Positions 7,780-16,362 of a stretch of DNA of 32,910 nucleotides are shown here, in pieces. The position numbers were made by a program, and so were the translations under genes. Positions within the stretch are counted from its first letter, which is position 1. Each line of letters begins with the position of its first letter. The notes below the pieces were generated by a model that ran no database searches, was not told where the DNA came from, and was given only the letters and a program-made list of their open reading frames with translations. The stretch comes from an uncultured Pseudovibrio sp. (lineage in GTDB: Bacteria > Pseudomonadota > Alphaproteobacteria > Rhizobiales > Stappiaceae): the NCBI GenBank assembly GCA_947502585.1, contig CANNAV010000033.1, forward strand, positions 1 through 32,910, read 5' to 3'.

Positions 7780-10700
7780 ATGGTATGCGGCACTAAAAGA
7801 AAGATCAAAGAACGAATGCAACTGGTCCGACTCACCGTAGCAACCCTTGGCAAAATACTGGCCCTTCTTCTGGTGCTGGTGCTTGTGATTTATGCCGGAC
7901 TTGTGGTGACAACCAGTTTTCAGGCTGGACGCCAGATTCTCGGATCGACTTTGAATTTATTTTCATCAGATGTCAGGATTGAACAACCCCGCCTGGCCGT
8001 TTACGGCAATCTTTTTGCAGATGGGATCTACCTTTCCGATACGAAGGGCACATGGCTTGAAGTTCACGGTGCTTCTGTCCGTTGGGCACCGCTTTCGCCT
8101 CTTTTCGGTGCACTGAATATTCAAGAGATCGCAGTACAGCAGGTTGCATTGGCACGATTGCCAGAAGCGACTGAAAACCCGGTTTCTGAACCTGCTTCCA
8201 CTGAGAAAACAGGCATTGCACTGCCTTTCAGCACCGCTGATCTCCAAAGCCTAAGTATCAAAGAACTCACCCTCCCCGCTTCTATCGCCGGTATGCCTTC
8301 TCAGTTTGAAATCAAGGGTACTGCCACCTATGCGGCAACACCTGACAAGATTGCTGGCAAGCTTAACATTACGCGCTCTGGCGACATTCAGGGAACAGCA
8401 AACATTGACGTCGATTTTGACCCGGCAGACGGTGTGGTCAATTTCCGTGCCATGGTGTCTGAAGCAGCCAATGGACTGACGGCCAATCTTCTGGATCTTC
8501 AGGATGCACCAAGTTTTGCGCTACGCATGGAAGGTGGTGGTCCACTGACAAACTGGTCATCTATATTACAAGTAGATCTGAATGACCTTCGAGCAATTGA
8601 TGGTGAAATTACTCTTGCGCAAGTTGGAACGCAAAAATCACTGACTACGCATCTATCGGGAGAACTCGCGCAATTTCTTCCTTCTTCCATCTCCAGCCTA
8701 TTCGCCGGGCAAACCACATGGTTTGCAACGGCGATACTCAATGAAGAGTATTTGCCGCTTTCAGCAACCGGAAAGCTCTCATCCGGCGCAATCTTGGCGC
8801 AACTTGAGAGTAACTACGCAACTGATAAGAATTCTTTGCTAGCGAAGGTCCAGATCCAAACACACGAGGGTCACCGTCAACCGCTTCTCATCAACACGAG
8901 CGGGCAAGCCGTTCAGCTTGAGACAATGTCGGTTATTGCATCTGCCTCTGGGCCACTTGAGAGCCTGAACTGGGATCTTTCTGTTCAGGCTGGCCAGATT
9001 AAAACACAGGAAGCTGATCTTGGTGCACTTAGTTTTTCTGCAAAAGGTGATGGTGCGCATATCTCCACCCAGGTGATGTCCATCCCGCTTGAAGCGCTCC
9101 TTCAAGTTAGTGACCTCCATATTGCTGCAACATCACAAGACCAGAATATCAAAAATGTTAGTGTTTCGCTCAAGGGCACTGCTTTGCCAAATCAGCAAAG
9201 GCTGGAGCTTAGCGAGTTACACCTGGAGAGTGATAAAGCAGCCGCACGGTTTAACCAAGTAGAACTCTCACCGAATAAGGGACAGGGACAGGGCAGCTTT
9301 TCAGTTTCTGACCTAAGCCTTTTGTCAGGCCTTATGCAGCAAAACCTCAGTGGCTCTGTTGAGGCTCAACTGTCTTTATTTGTGGATTTTCGCAAAAAAT
9401 CAGGAGAGATCGACCTTAAAGGAACCAGCAGCCGAGTGAGCCTGCAAAATGAACGCATTAATCGCATTCTCAATTCTCCAGGCATGTTTTCTGCCAGGCT
9501 TGCTGCAACTCTTAACAGTACCGATCTTCTCGCTTCGTCTGGACGACTGGACGTGCTTTCCTTTGGAAATATGTTTGGCCAAATTGAAGCTCATGGCAGT
9601 TTGGAGGACCGTCAGGTTGAGGGGGCATTCTCCACACAAGTACATCAGCTCAACCTGCTGGAGCCTCGCGTAAGCGGATCACTCAATGCCAGCGGGAAGG
9701 TCTCAGGTGAGGTCTCTGCGCCTGATGTGGTGCTTGAAGTACACTCTGACCGTATTGAGATGGATGGCGTTCCCTTAGAGATGTTACAGCTTGCAGCAGA
9801 TGGGAAGCTTTCTGAAACTGCCCCCAATGCAGACATCAATCTCACAGGCAGGTTTAAAGGCGAAGAACTTGTTGGCAGGTTCAGGCTACTTAGTGAGGCG
9901 GGTAAACTGTCTGTTCCGATCCTGGATTTTGATTTCGGTGGAAACAAGCTTAGTGGCAGCGCACAGGCTGCTGACCTTTCACAGCTACCACAAGGTTTGA
10001 TTGGACATTTCGCCATTGAAGCCAATGACCTGAGTGCATTGTCATCGCTGGCTTTGACTGAGATGGAAGGGCAGGTGTATGGGCAGGTCGATATTGAGCA
10101 GGAGAATGGAGATGCAAAAATCTCATTTGATCTTAACAGCGAAAGCGTTCGTTTTGCGCAAAGTTCCATCAGCTCCTTTGTTGCAAAAGGCTGGATCGAT
10201 AAACCTTTCACACGCCCGGCGGCGAATGCGGAGATTGCGCTCAACGGTGTTGAAGTAGAAGGAATAAACCTGAGGTCGTTGACACTGAACGCGACACCAG
10301 TTGAAGGCAACACAAATGCAGCTGTTGCGACTGGCTTTTCTATTAATGCCGAGTTTACTGAAAACAATGACCAACTTCAGAGCGCAGGATTGGTACAAGC
10401 AGTTCCGGATGGGATCGTGCTGACGTTGAACTCTCTGGAGGGCCGCTATAAAAGTATCCGGACAAACCTCAAGCAACCGGCCGTAATTTCACTGCTGGAA
10501 GACAGACGGACTATATCCTCATTTGAGCTGGCACTTGGCAACGGCTCGTTGAATATTCACAGTAGCAATAGCAACCAGCTCGACATTCATGCCGATTTGA
10601 AGCAATTGCCGCTTTCCTTAGCGAATGCCTTTGTCCCGGACCTTGCCCTGGAAGGTGCGCTTAACGGAACAGTTCGCGCATTTGGTAAGAACAATGCGCC

Positions 10701-12222
10701 CCAGGTCAGTTGGCAACTTGCTCTGAGCAATTTCTCAGCAAAGCTGCTTCAGGATTACCGCATCCTTCCGCTTCAGATTGATAGTACAGGATCCTTTGCT
10801 AAGAATAGAATTGACCAGAAAACTACTGTCACAAACAGCTCTGGCCTGAACATTCAGGCTTCCGGGGCTATTGGGCTTGCTGGTGACCAGAAAGTTTCCC
10901 TGGCCACATCCGGCAATCTTCCCCTTGATGTGGTAAGAGCGAAACTGATTGAGCAGAATTTGGGTGGTAGTGGCGGCTTCAGTCTGAGCGGCTCAGTTTC
11001 TGGCTCAATCAAAGACCCTCAGATCGCTATTGATATCAGACCTGTGAACCTTAAGACTACGCAGCTCTCGACCGGGATGACGCTGACAAACTACTCAGGT
11101 GACATTCAGGTTACCAAACAAGAGATTGCGATCAACAAATTTGCAGCCAGGTTCAGCAATGGCGGCACGATGACTCTTGACGGCAAGTTGGGGCTGGGGT
11201 CGGGCCTGCCTGCCCAAATAGCGCTTACAATAAACGGCGGCCGGTATGTTGACGGGACATTTGTCAGCGCACTGATTGATGCAGGTCTTACACTTCAAGG
11301 TTCTCTTGCTGATGCAGGAGCGCCTCCTGCAATTTCAGGTAAAGTGGTCATTAAGCAGGCCGATATCGAAATACCGAGCTCGTTTAACACCAGCATCAAT
11401 CCTGTGATTGTTCGGCATTTGAATGCACCTAAATCTGTCCTCAATCAGGCCAAGATGCTTGCACAAGATGAAGGGCGGGAAAATGTTAAGAAGAATGAGC
11501 AGCCAGGCCCCGTTTCACAAGCCAGTCTGAATGTAGATGTGGAGGCACCAGGCAAGATCTTTATTCGCGGGCGTGGCGTTAATGCTGAAGCTGGCGGATC
11601 GCTTAACATCGGCGGGAAGCTCAATGATGTGAAGACCGTGGGCGCGTTCTCTCTGGTGCGTGGCCGTATCGATATCCTTTCAAAACGTCTCACACTCAGC
11701 CGTGGTAATGTGACATTCAGCGGTTCTGTTGTGCCTACACTAAATTTTGCAGCGACGACAACATCCGGCTCAACTGAGGTGAGTATTCAGGTGAGTGGGC
11801 CTGCAGATGCGCCAGTGATCGATTTTACATCCGTTCCGGGTCTGCCTGAGGATGAAATTCTCTCGCAGTTATTGTTTGGCGCGTCTGTCAGCGACCTTTC
11901 TCCAATTCAGCTGGCGAGCCTTGCAAGTGCGATTACGACACTGACTGGTGGGCCTGGCGTTGAAGGACCTTTGGGGATTCTGCGCAATCTGCTGGGTGTT
12001 AGCGATATTGATATCAACTTTGATGCAGCCGGAAACCCGGAACTGGCGGTGGGCGGTTATATAAACGAGCGGATTTATCTTGGCGTGACGCAAGAGCCAA
12101 CATCGGGTGACAATGCTGCAACCGTTGATATTGATGTCACGAAGTACCTCAAGCTTCGCGGTAAAGCCAGCTCCGGCGGAGATGCAAAAGCTGGCTTCTA
12201 TTATGAGCGGGAGTACGACTAA
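7780..12222 (+). CDS. tamB: TamB, translocation and assembly module inner-membrane protein
   Basis: A 1480-residue AsmA-like protein anchored in the inner membrane and reaching across the periplasm to TamA. One N-terminal transmembrane segment (about residues 26-48, rich in Leu and Val) is followed by a very long beta-rich repetitive region with many 'G.L...G.' and 'I.G.....' units. The conserved TamB C-terminal domain (DUF490) covers about the last 350 residues and includes SLNIGGKLNDVKTVGAFSLV and DEILSQLLFG. It ends in YYEREYD. ATG 7780 lacks a ribosome site, and ATG 7816 (residue 13) may be the real start. The gene is longer than the E. coli protein, as is usual in alphaproteobacteria. 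It is co-transcribed with tamA. Confidence 0.93.
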   Translation: MVCGTKRKIKERMQLVRLTVATLGKILALLLVLVLVIYAGLVVTTSFQAGRQILGSTLNLFSSDVRIEQPRLAVYGNLFADGIYLSDTKGTWLEVHGASVRWAPLSPLFGALNIQEIAVQQVALARLPEATENPVSEPASTEKTGIALPFSTADLQSLSIKELTLPASIAGMPSQFEIKGTATYAATPDKIAGKLNITRSGDIQGTANIDVDFDPADGVVNFRAMVSEAANGLTANLLDLQDAPSFALRMEGGGPLTNWSSILQVDLNDLRAIDGEITLAQVGTQKSLTTHLSGELAQFLPSSISSLFAGQTTWFATAILNEEYLPLSATGKLSSGAILAQLESNYATDKNSLLAKVQIQTHEGHRQPLLINTSGQAVQLETMSVIASASGPLESLNWDLSVQAGQIKTQEADLGALSFSAKGDGAHISTQVMSIPLEALLQVSDLHIAATSQDQNIKNVSVSLKGTALPNQQRLELSELHLESDKAAARFNQVELSPNKGQGQGSFSVSDLSLLSGLMQQNLSGSVEAQLSLFVDFRKKSGEIDLKGTSSRVSLQNERINRILNSPGMFSARLAATLNSTDLLASSGRLDVLSFGNMFGQIEAHGSLEDRQVEGAFSTQVHQLNLLEPRVSGSLNASGKVSGEVSAPDVVLEVHSDRIEMDGVPLEMLQLAADGKLSETAPNADINLTGRFKGEELVGRFRLLSEAGKLSVPILDFDFGGNKLSGSAQAADLSQLPQGLIGHFAIEANDLSALSSLALTEMEGQVYGQVDIEQENGDAKISFDLNSESVRFAQSSISSFVAKGWIDKPFTRPAANAEIALNGVEVEGINLRSLTLNATPVEGNTNAAVATGFSINAEFTENNDQLQSAGLVQAVPDGIVLTLNSLEGRYKSIRTNLKQPAVISLLEDRRTISSFELALGNGSLNIHSSNSNQLDIHADLKQLPLSLANAFVPDLALEGALNGTVRAFGKNNAPQVSWQLALSNFSAKLLQDYRILPLQIDSTGSFAKNRIDQKTTVTNSSGLNIQASGAIGLAGDQKVSLATSGNLPLDVVRAKLIEQNLGGSGGFSLSGSVSGSIKDPQIAIDIRPVNLKTTQLSTGMTLTNYSGDIQVTKQEIAINKFAARFSNGGTMTLDGKLGLGSGLPAQIALTINGGRYVDGTFVSALIDAGLTLQGSLADAGAPPAISGKVVIKQADIEIPSSFNTSINPVIVRHLNAPKSVLNQAKMLAQDEGRENVKKNEQPGPVSQASLNVDVEAPGKIFIRGRGVNAEAGGSLNIGGKLNDVKTVGAFSLVRGRIDILSKRLTLSRGNVTFSGSVVPTLNFAATTTSGSTEVSIQVSGPADAPVIDFTSVPGLPEDEILSQLLFGASVSDLSPIQLASLASAITTLTGGPGVEGPLGILRNLLGVSDIDINFDAAGNPELAVGGYINERIYLGVTQEPTSGDNAATVDIDVTKYLKLRGKASSGGDAKAGFYYEREYD

Positions 12223-12348
12223 GCTGGCTGCCCCGCGAGACGGACTGCCTCCTCAAAGATCGGTTTCGGCAAGTTGATGCCGCGCCGCCTTGCTTTCTCA
12301 CGTGCTGCGAGGAAAGAGGTGTCTGGGAAGCGAGCGCCTGTTCTGCTT
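12219..12348 (-). pseudogene. possible C-terminal gene remnant of unknown origin
   Basis: A 43-codon open stretch on the minus strand reads ARFPDTSFLAAREKARRRG and then INLPKPIFEEAVRLAGQPA before its TAG. Its composition is protein-like, and its stop codon overlaps the tamB stop on the opposite strand. It is closed upstream by TGA at 12349-12351 and has no plausible start. It may be the tail of a gene lost when the neighbouring IS30 element moved in. A competing open frame on the same strand weakens the case. Confidence 0.2.
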
Positions 12349-12503
12349 CACTCACTGCAACAAGGTAACCGTCCGCTCAGTACCGTTGTTGATCAGCCTG
12401 CAAAATTGACCCTCCTGATTTGTAGGATTTCGTGTCTTTTCGGGCACGGAGGAACAGACAGGGATTAGAGGTGGTCGTGGAGTCAGATTACACTACCTGG
12501 AGT

Positions 12504-13215
12504 TCACCCGTGAAGTGCAACATACAACTTTTATGCAAAGCTATCTATGATGTCTTTACCATTTTCTTTGAAGAATGCCTGAAACGGCGTGAGCCAGCCC
12601 GGACACTTTCCCGGTGTCAGATTCAATATCCTGTATCTGCTCCTCTGACATTTCATCAGGATCACAGTTTCGCGGCAACCAGAGCCGCAATCGTCCATTT
12701 GCATTTTCAACCCGCCTTTTTGCAGGAGGCGCAGACATCACAAAACCAGGTGCTCATACCCGACTTGTTTTGAGGAGCGTAAGGAGGGCAAACTCTGTGC
12801 CGTTATCAAAGGTGATGGACCTGCGACATCCCTTGTCCAGGCGGGACAGGATACTAAGCATGGCTCCGGCTGTCTTTTCAGCCGATTTGGTTTGCAACCG
12901 TGTCACCAGGGTGACCCGCGATTTTCGCTCATGCAGTACAAGAACCGGCCGTGTCCGGTTACAGATGATCAGATCGCCTTCCCAATGACCCAGTTCTTCT
13001 CATGTTTCAATATCCTGGGGCCTGTCATGGGTAGAGTTTCGCTCTTTGATTTTGTGGCGCGAGGGCTGGGAGTTGAAGGGGCTTCGGTGCTGGCGCCGGG
13101 GTGCAGGTATAGCCATAACGGACGCGTTTTCTGACTGATCCTGTAGATGGTCTCAGGGCAAAGACCTGTAGTTTTTCATCCGCTTCGGGGATTGCGTTAT
13201 AGCGCTGAGCGAAGC
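12504..13215 (-). pseudogene. IS30 transposase remnant with several frameshifts
   Basis: Read leftwards, pieces in different frames match the IS30 DDE transposase in order. PETIYR lies near 13155. EELGHWEGDLIICNRTRPV and LHERKSRVTLVTRLQTKSA lie around 12860-13000 (the Asp of WEGD is the first catalytic acid). ITFDNGTEF lies near 12800 (second catalytic Asp). ENANGRLRLWLPRNCDPDE lies near 12680. GWLTPFQAFFKENGKDI lies near 12560, followed by VALHG-stop at 12504. At least three frame changes and one stop separate them, so it cannot be functional. Confidence 0.8.
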
Positions 13216-13346
13216 CCTCGCTGCCCTCATTGACCCGGTCTGGTCTCTATCATCACAACTCAAATATTTGTAGTGTGCCATTGCAACGTCCCATACCTGG
13301 ATTGAACACCATGGCCAATATTACGTGGCCAGGAGGCGTTGCACTT
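12504..13346 (-). mobile_element. IS30-family element, heavily decayed
   Basis: AAGTGCAAC at 12513-12521 and its reverse complement GTTGCACTT at 13338-13346 bracket an IS30-type transposase remnant and look like its terminal repeats. The same AGTGCAAC string precedes the IS30 fragment at 24157-24164. The interval is about 0.84 kb, clearly shorter than an intact element of about 1.0-1.1 kb. The N-terminal helix-turn-helix part of the transposase is missing. Confidence 0.65.
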
Positions 13347-13692
13347 AACTATAGAGCTCACGGTGTGAGAGTCGGAGATTAACGATTCGAACTCAGGAAG
13401 TAAAACTATGCACTGCAAAAGCTGGCACTTTATAAATAAAGTTAATAAATCATAAATAAATTATCGTTTATTCCAGAATTTTAAAGTAGTTTTAAATCAA
13501 TATGTTATTGATTTTATGTGCAGGTTGAATTTGCAATACTCCGCAAGAGCCATTGATACTATTGCCTATTTCTATAACAATTAAAATACCCCTCAAATTT
13601 GATTAATAAATTAGCAGGAAATGAAGGTATAGTTTGCGGGTAGCCCGTTGATGAATGCGGCATTCGGGGGGTTTATTAAGGAGTTAAAAACA
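13347..13692. other. AT-rich gap upstream of flp
   Basis: About 345 bases with no gene. From about 13425 to 13610 the sequence is strongly AT-rich, with repeated TAAATAAA-type strings (13432-13475). It probably carries the flp promoter. I could not define the promoter elements with confidence. Confidence 0.4.
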
Positions 13693-13866
13693 ATGTTCAC
13701 AAAATTTCTCAAAGACGAGTCAGGCGCAACTGCAATCGAATACGGTATTATTGCCGCATTCATTTCTGTTGTTATCATCGGAACAGTAACCGCACTGGGG
13801 ACAGAGCTGTCATCGGTCTTTAAAGACGTAAAAGAAGCGTTGAATCCACCAGCACCAACAACATAG
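13693..13866 (+). CDS. Flp-type (class IVb) pilin
   Basis: A 57-residue Flp/Fap pilin precursor, the subunit of tight-adherence pili. A short basic leader (MFTKFLKDESG) is followed by the processing and assembly motif ATAIEYGIIAAF. The prepilin peptidase would cut after the Gly, leaving Glu as residue 5 of the mature protein, as in known Flp pilins. A single hydrophobic helix, FISVVIIGTVTALG, completes the pilin core. The frame is open upstream to 13648, but ATG 13693 is preferred because AAGGAG lies 9 bases before it. No other tad/cpa gene is in the window, so it is an orphan pilin here. A hairpin terminator follows. Confidence 0.92.
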   Translation: MFTKFLKDESGATAIEYGIIAAFISVVIIGTVTALGTELSSVFKDVKEALNPPAPTT

Positions 13867-13884
13867 CCCACCCAGTAATTTTAT

Positions 13885-13918
13885 GAACCCGCTTGCAATG
13901 CAGGCGGGTTCACCTTTA
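13885..13918 (+). terminator. rho-independent terminator after flp
   Basis: GAACCCGC (13885-13892) pairs with GCGGGTTC (13904-13911) around an 11-base loop and is followed by ACCTTTA. It lies 18 bases after the flp stop and faces the convergent moaA gene. Confidence 0.75.
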
Positions 13919-13958
13919 CTATTAGCGAGCGTCGAACTACCTGGTAGTTTAGATTTAC

Positions 13959-15008
13959 TCACCCACCCGTCATACTCATGTGGCGTGTTCCAGTGGCGGA
14001 CTTATTATCCCGGTCAATAATAAAGTCATGTCCTTTTGGCTTTCTTGCAATTGCAGATTCAATCGCTTTTGAAAGCACTTCATTTCCTTCAGATGCTCGC
14101 AGTGCGGCACGCAGGTCTTTCTGGTCTTCCTGGCCAAGGCACATGAACAACTGCCCGGTGCAGGTCACACGCACACGGTTACAGCTTTCGCAGAAGTTGT
14201 GTGTCATCGGAGTGATGAAACCAAGACGGCCACCAGTCTCTTCAATCCGCATATAGCGGGCAGGTCCACCTGTCCTGTACGGAATGTCTGTCAGCGTATA
14301 CTTGGCGGCAAGTGACTTACGCACATCGCACAGCGGCAGATACTGCTCGGTCCTGTCTTCATCAATCTCGCCAAGTGGCATAGTTTCGATAAATGTCAGG
14401 TCGTGTCCACGTTCATGTGCCCATTCCAGCATCGCAATGAGTTCATCCTCGTTGAAATTCTTAAGCGCAACGGCATTCAGCTTGATCTGAAGACCGACTT
14501 TGTGAGCTGCCTTGATGCCATCAAAAACCTTTTGAATATCACCCCATCGGGTGACAACTTTAAACTTTTCGGCATTCAGGGTGTCGAGAGAAACGTTTAT
14601 GCGACGAATGCCTGCTTCATATAACTCTTCGGCGTAGCGCTCAAGCTGAGTACCGTTCGTGGTAATCGTGAGTTCATCAAGTGCGCCGCTGTCCAGATGA
14701 CGCTTCAGGCCTTTGATGAAGCTCATGATGTTCTTTCGAACCAACGGCTCCCCGCCAGTCAGGCGGATTTTCCGGACGCCTTTTTCAACAAAAACAGTGC
14801 ACAGGCGGTCCAGCTCTTCCAGAGAAAGAACGTCTTTCCTGGGAAGGAAAGTCATGTGCTCGGACATGCAATAGACGCATCGCAAATCACAACGGTCAGT
14901 CACAGAGACGCGAAGATACGTCACGGCGCGTCCGAACGGGTCAATCAATGCCGGGTGGGCACCCTGCTGTTTGTCCTCGGCATATGGCCCCATGAAACCT
15001 CCACTCAC
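13959..15008 (-). CDS. moaA: MoaA, GTP 3',8-cyclase (molybdenum cofactor biosynthesis)
   Basis: Radical-SAM enzyme that carries out the first step of molybdopterin synthesis, converting GTP to 3',8-cyclo-GTP with MoaC as partner. The N-terminal [4Fe-4S] motif is CDLRCVYC (Cys40, 44, 47 in this numbering). LTGGEP is the SAM-binding GGE motif. The second cluster uses Cys273, Cys276 and Cys290 in [11 protein letters not shown]...FMC. The protein ends in MSMTGG, the catalytic Gly-Gly tail. The GTG start at 15008 gives 349 residues. ATG at 14993 (residue 6) has GGAGG four bases upstream and is an equally good start. The gene converges on flp and diverges from the DUF971 gene. Confidence 0.96.
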   Translation of the reverse strand: MSGGFMGPYAEDKQQGAHPALIDPFGRAVTYLRVSVTDRCDLRCVYCMSEHMTFLPRKDVLSLEELDRLCTVFVEKGVRKIRLTGGEPLVRKNIMSFIKGLKRHLDSGALDELTITTNGTQLERYAEELYEAGIRRINVSLDTLNAEKFKVVTRWGDIQKVFDGIKAAHKVGLQIKLNAVALKNFNEDELIAMLEWAHERGHDLTFIETMPLGEIDEDRTEQYLPLCDVRKSLAAKYTLTDIPYRTGGPARYMRIEETGGRLGFITPMTHNFCESCNRVRVTCTGQLFMCLGQEDQKDLRAALRASEGNEVLSKAIESAIARKPKGHDFIIDRDNKSATGTRHMSMTGG

Positions 15009-15178
15009 ATATCTCTTCAGGCAGCGAATTTAACAATTCTAATGTAGCAGGCAATGAATTAGCGTCATTCCATCAGCAATGAGTACCAGTGGCTTTCCTG
15101 GAATTGTATTTTGGATACCACAGGTATAATTCCTGAAACATCAATACTGAGTTCCATGCGTCCGGGCAAGAATAAAAA

Positions 15179-15415
15179 ATGTCGGATACGCGCTGGCCCA
15201 CACAGATCCGCCTGAAAAACCAGGGCAAAAATCTTGAAGTTACTTTTGACGATGGCCTGGAAGTCTCGTTTACCTCGGAGTTTCTGCGAGTGATGCCCCC
15301 ATCAGCAGAAGTGCAGGGGCATACTGCAGATCAACGGCAAGTTATTGCAGGAAACCGGCTTGAGCAGAAAGCTCAGCCAATAGAGCTGGAAAGCAACCAG
15401 CCCTATGCATTTTAG
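15179..15415 (+). CDS. DUF971 / GBBH-like N-terminal domain protein, C-terminally truncated
   Basis: A 78-residue protein with the start of the DUF971 fold: LEVTFDDGLEVSF, then FLRVMPPSAEVQGH, the family hallmark. Members normally run to about 110-130 residues and continue with a block like NYAVRL.FDDGHDTGIYSW. Here the protein stops right after NQPYAF, so about 35-45 residues, including the His/Asp block, are missing. The TAG at 15413-15415 overlaps the TAA of the convergent L,D-transpeptidase gene, so the lost part appears to have been cut by a junction with that gene. The function of the family is unclear. The ribosome site before 15179 is weak. Confidence 0.75.
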   Translation: MSDTRWPTQIRLKNQGKNLEVTFDDGLEVSFTSEFLRVMPPSAEVQGHTADQRQVIAGNRLEQKAQPIELESNQPYAF

Positions 15416-16008
15416 CGAAGCACGATCACCTTCGTGCCGACATTGACATTGTCATAGAGATGAATGATGTCTTCATTAGCCATTCTGATGCAGCCAGATG
15501 AGACTGCCGAACCAATCGTCCATGGTTCATTGGAACCGTGAATGCGATAGATAGTGCTGCCGATATACATAGCCCTTGCGCCAAGTGGATTATTAAGGCC
15601 ACCCTTCATAAAGCTGGGCAGGTTACGTCCTTTACGACGCTCACGCTCAATCATTACTTTTGGTGGCGTCCAGGTCGGCCATTCAGCTTTACGGGTAATT
15701 CGGTGTGTCCCGGACCACTGGAACCCCTGACGGCCGACGCCGACGCCGTATATCATCGCAGTACCATTGCCGCGAATATGATAAAGACGCCGTTCTTTTG
15801 TGCTGATCACAATGGTGTTCGGGCCGTATGAGCCGTTGTACCTGACGTGTTTACGTTTGATCGGGGACTTTCCCTGGCGAGCAGAACCATAGGGAACCCA
15901 TTTTTTGGATTCATGATCAAAGAACTGGCCAGACGCTGCGGCATCTGCCTGAGTTCCGGTCAATAGTGCTGCGAAGCAAAGAGCAGCACTCGCGATAAGT
16001 ATGCGCAT
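15412..16008 (-). CDS. L,D-transpeptidase (YkuD/ErfK family)
   Basis: A 198-residue secreted enzyme that cross-links peptidoglycan, or links it to proteins, by an L,D-transpeptidase reaction. A signal peptide precedes cleavage near TQADAAA (about residue 24). The catalytic domain spans about residues 60-198, with HGSNEPW (His157) and SSGCIRMANEDI (catalytic Cys173), the standard HX(14-17)[S/T]HGChN-like motif in its SxGCIR form. AGGGGG five bases upstream supports the start at 16008. It stands alone between DUF971 and the fumarase gene. Confidence 0.93.
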   Translation of the reverse strand: MRILIASAALCFAALLTGTQADAAASGQFFDHESKKWVPYGSARQGKSPIKRKHVRYNGSYGPNTIVISTKERRLYHIRGNGTAMIYGVGVGRQGFQWSGTHRITRKAEWPTWTPPKVMIERERRKGRNLPSFMKGGLNNPLGARAMYIGSTIYRIHGSNEPWTIGSAVSSGCIRMANEDIIHLYDNVNVGTKVIVLR

Positions 16009-16020
16009 TGAAACCCCCTG

Positions 16021-16304
16021 GGATATTGTTGTTTGTTTTATCTCGTTTGCATGAGGGAATTTATGCAGCGAGTAGGGAGATGCTCACAGCTTAGAATGTC
16101 AGATCTATTAATTGTTGAAGCAATACAGACTACAACTTCTGCTATATAACTCTTATGGAAAAGGAAGTTACCAGGGGGCCATTCGAAAGTGATTTACATT
16201 CGTCTCGACCTTAATTCGCATCTGGCTAAAACGCTAATCAGTATTGATAAAAAGGCATGAATATTGCTAATTTGAACTGTGATTAAATGAAATTGTCATG
16301 ACTG
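16021..16304. other. intergenic gap between fumarase terminator and L,D-transpeptidase
   Basis: No gene is seen. It is fairly AT-rich and should hold the L,D-transpeptidase promoter. No clear element was identified. Confidence 0.3.
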
Positions 16305-16305
16305 A

Positions 16306-16337
16306 GGGGGGGGGGGCGACAAAGGACGCCCCCTTAC
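16306..16337 (-). terminator. G/C-tract hairpin after the fumarase gene
   Basis: A run of 11 G residues (16306-16316) followed by CG pairs with CGCCCCC (16326-16332 region) around a short A-rich loop, giving a very stable hairpin. It lies about 30 bases beyond the fumarase stop on its transcribed side. There is no T-run on the minus strand after the stem, so it may stabilise mRNA ends rather than act as a classic terminator. Confidence 0.45.
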
Positions 16338-16362
16338 TCCCGACATTGTCTCACTAAAGCAA

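Noticed and set aside
9645..10367. 240-residue minus-strand open frame inside tamB
   Set aside because: It is a shadow of the tamB reading frame. It has Ser/Pro-rich composition typical of antisense frames and no family features.
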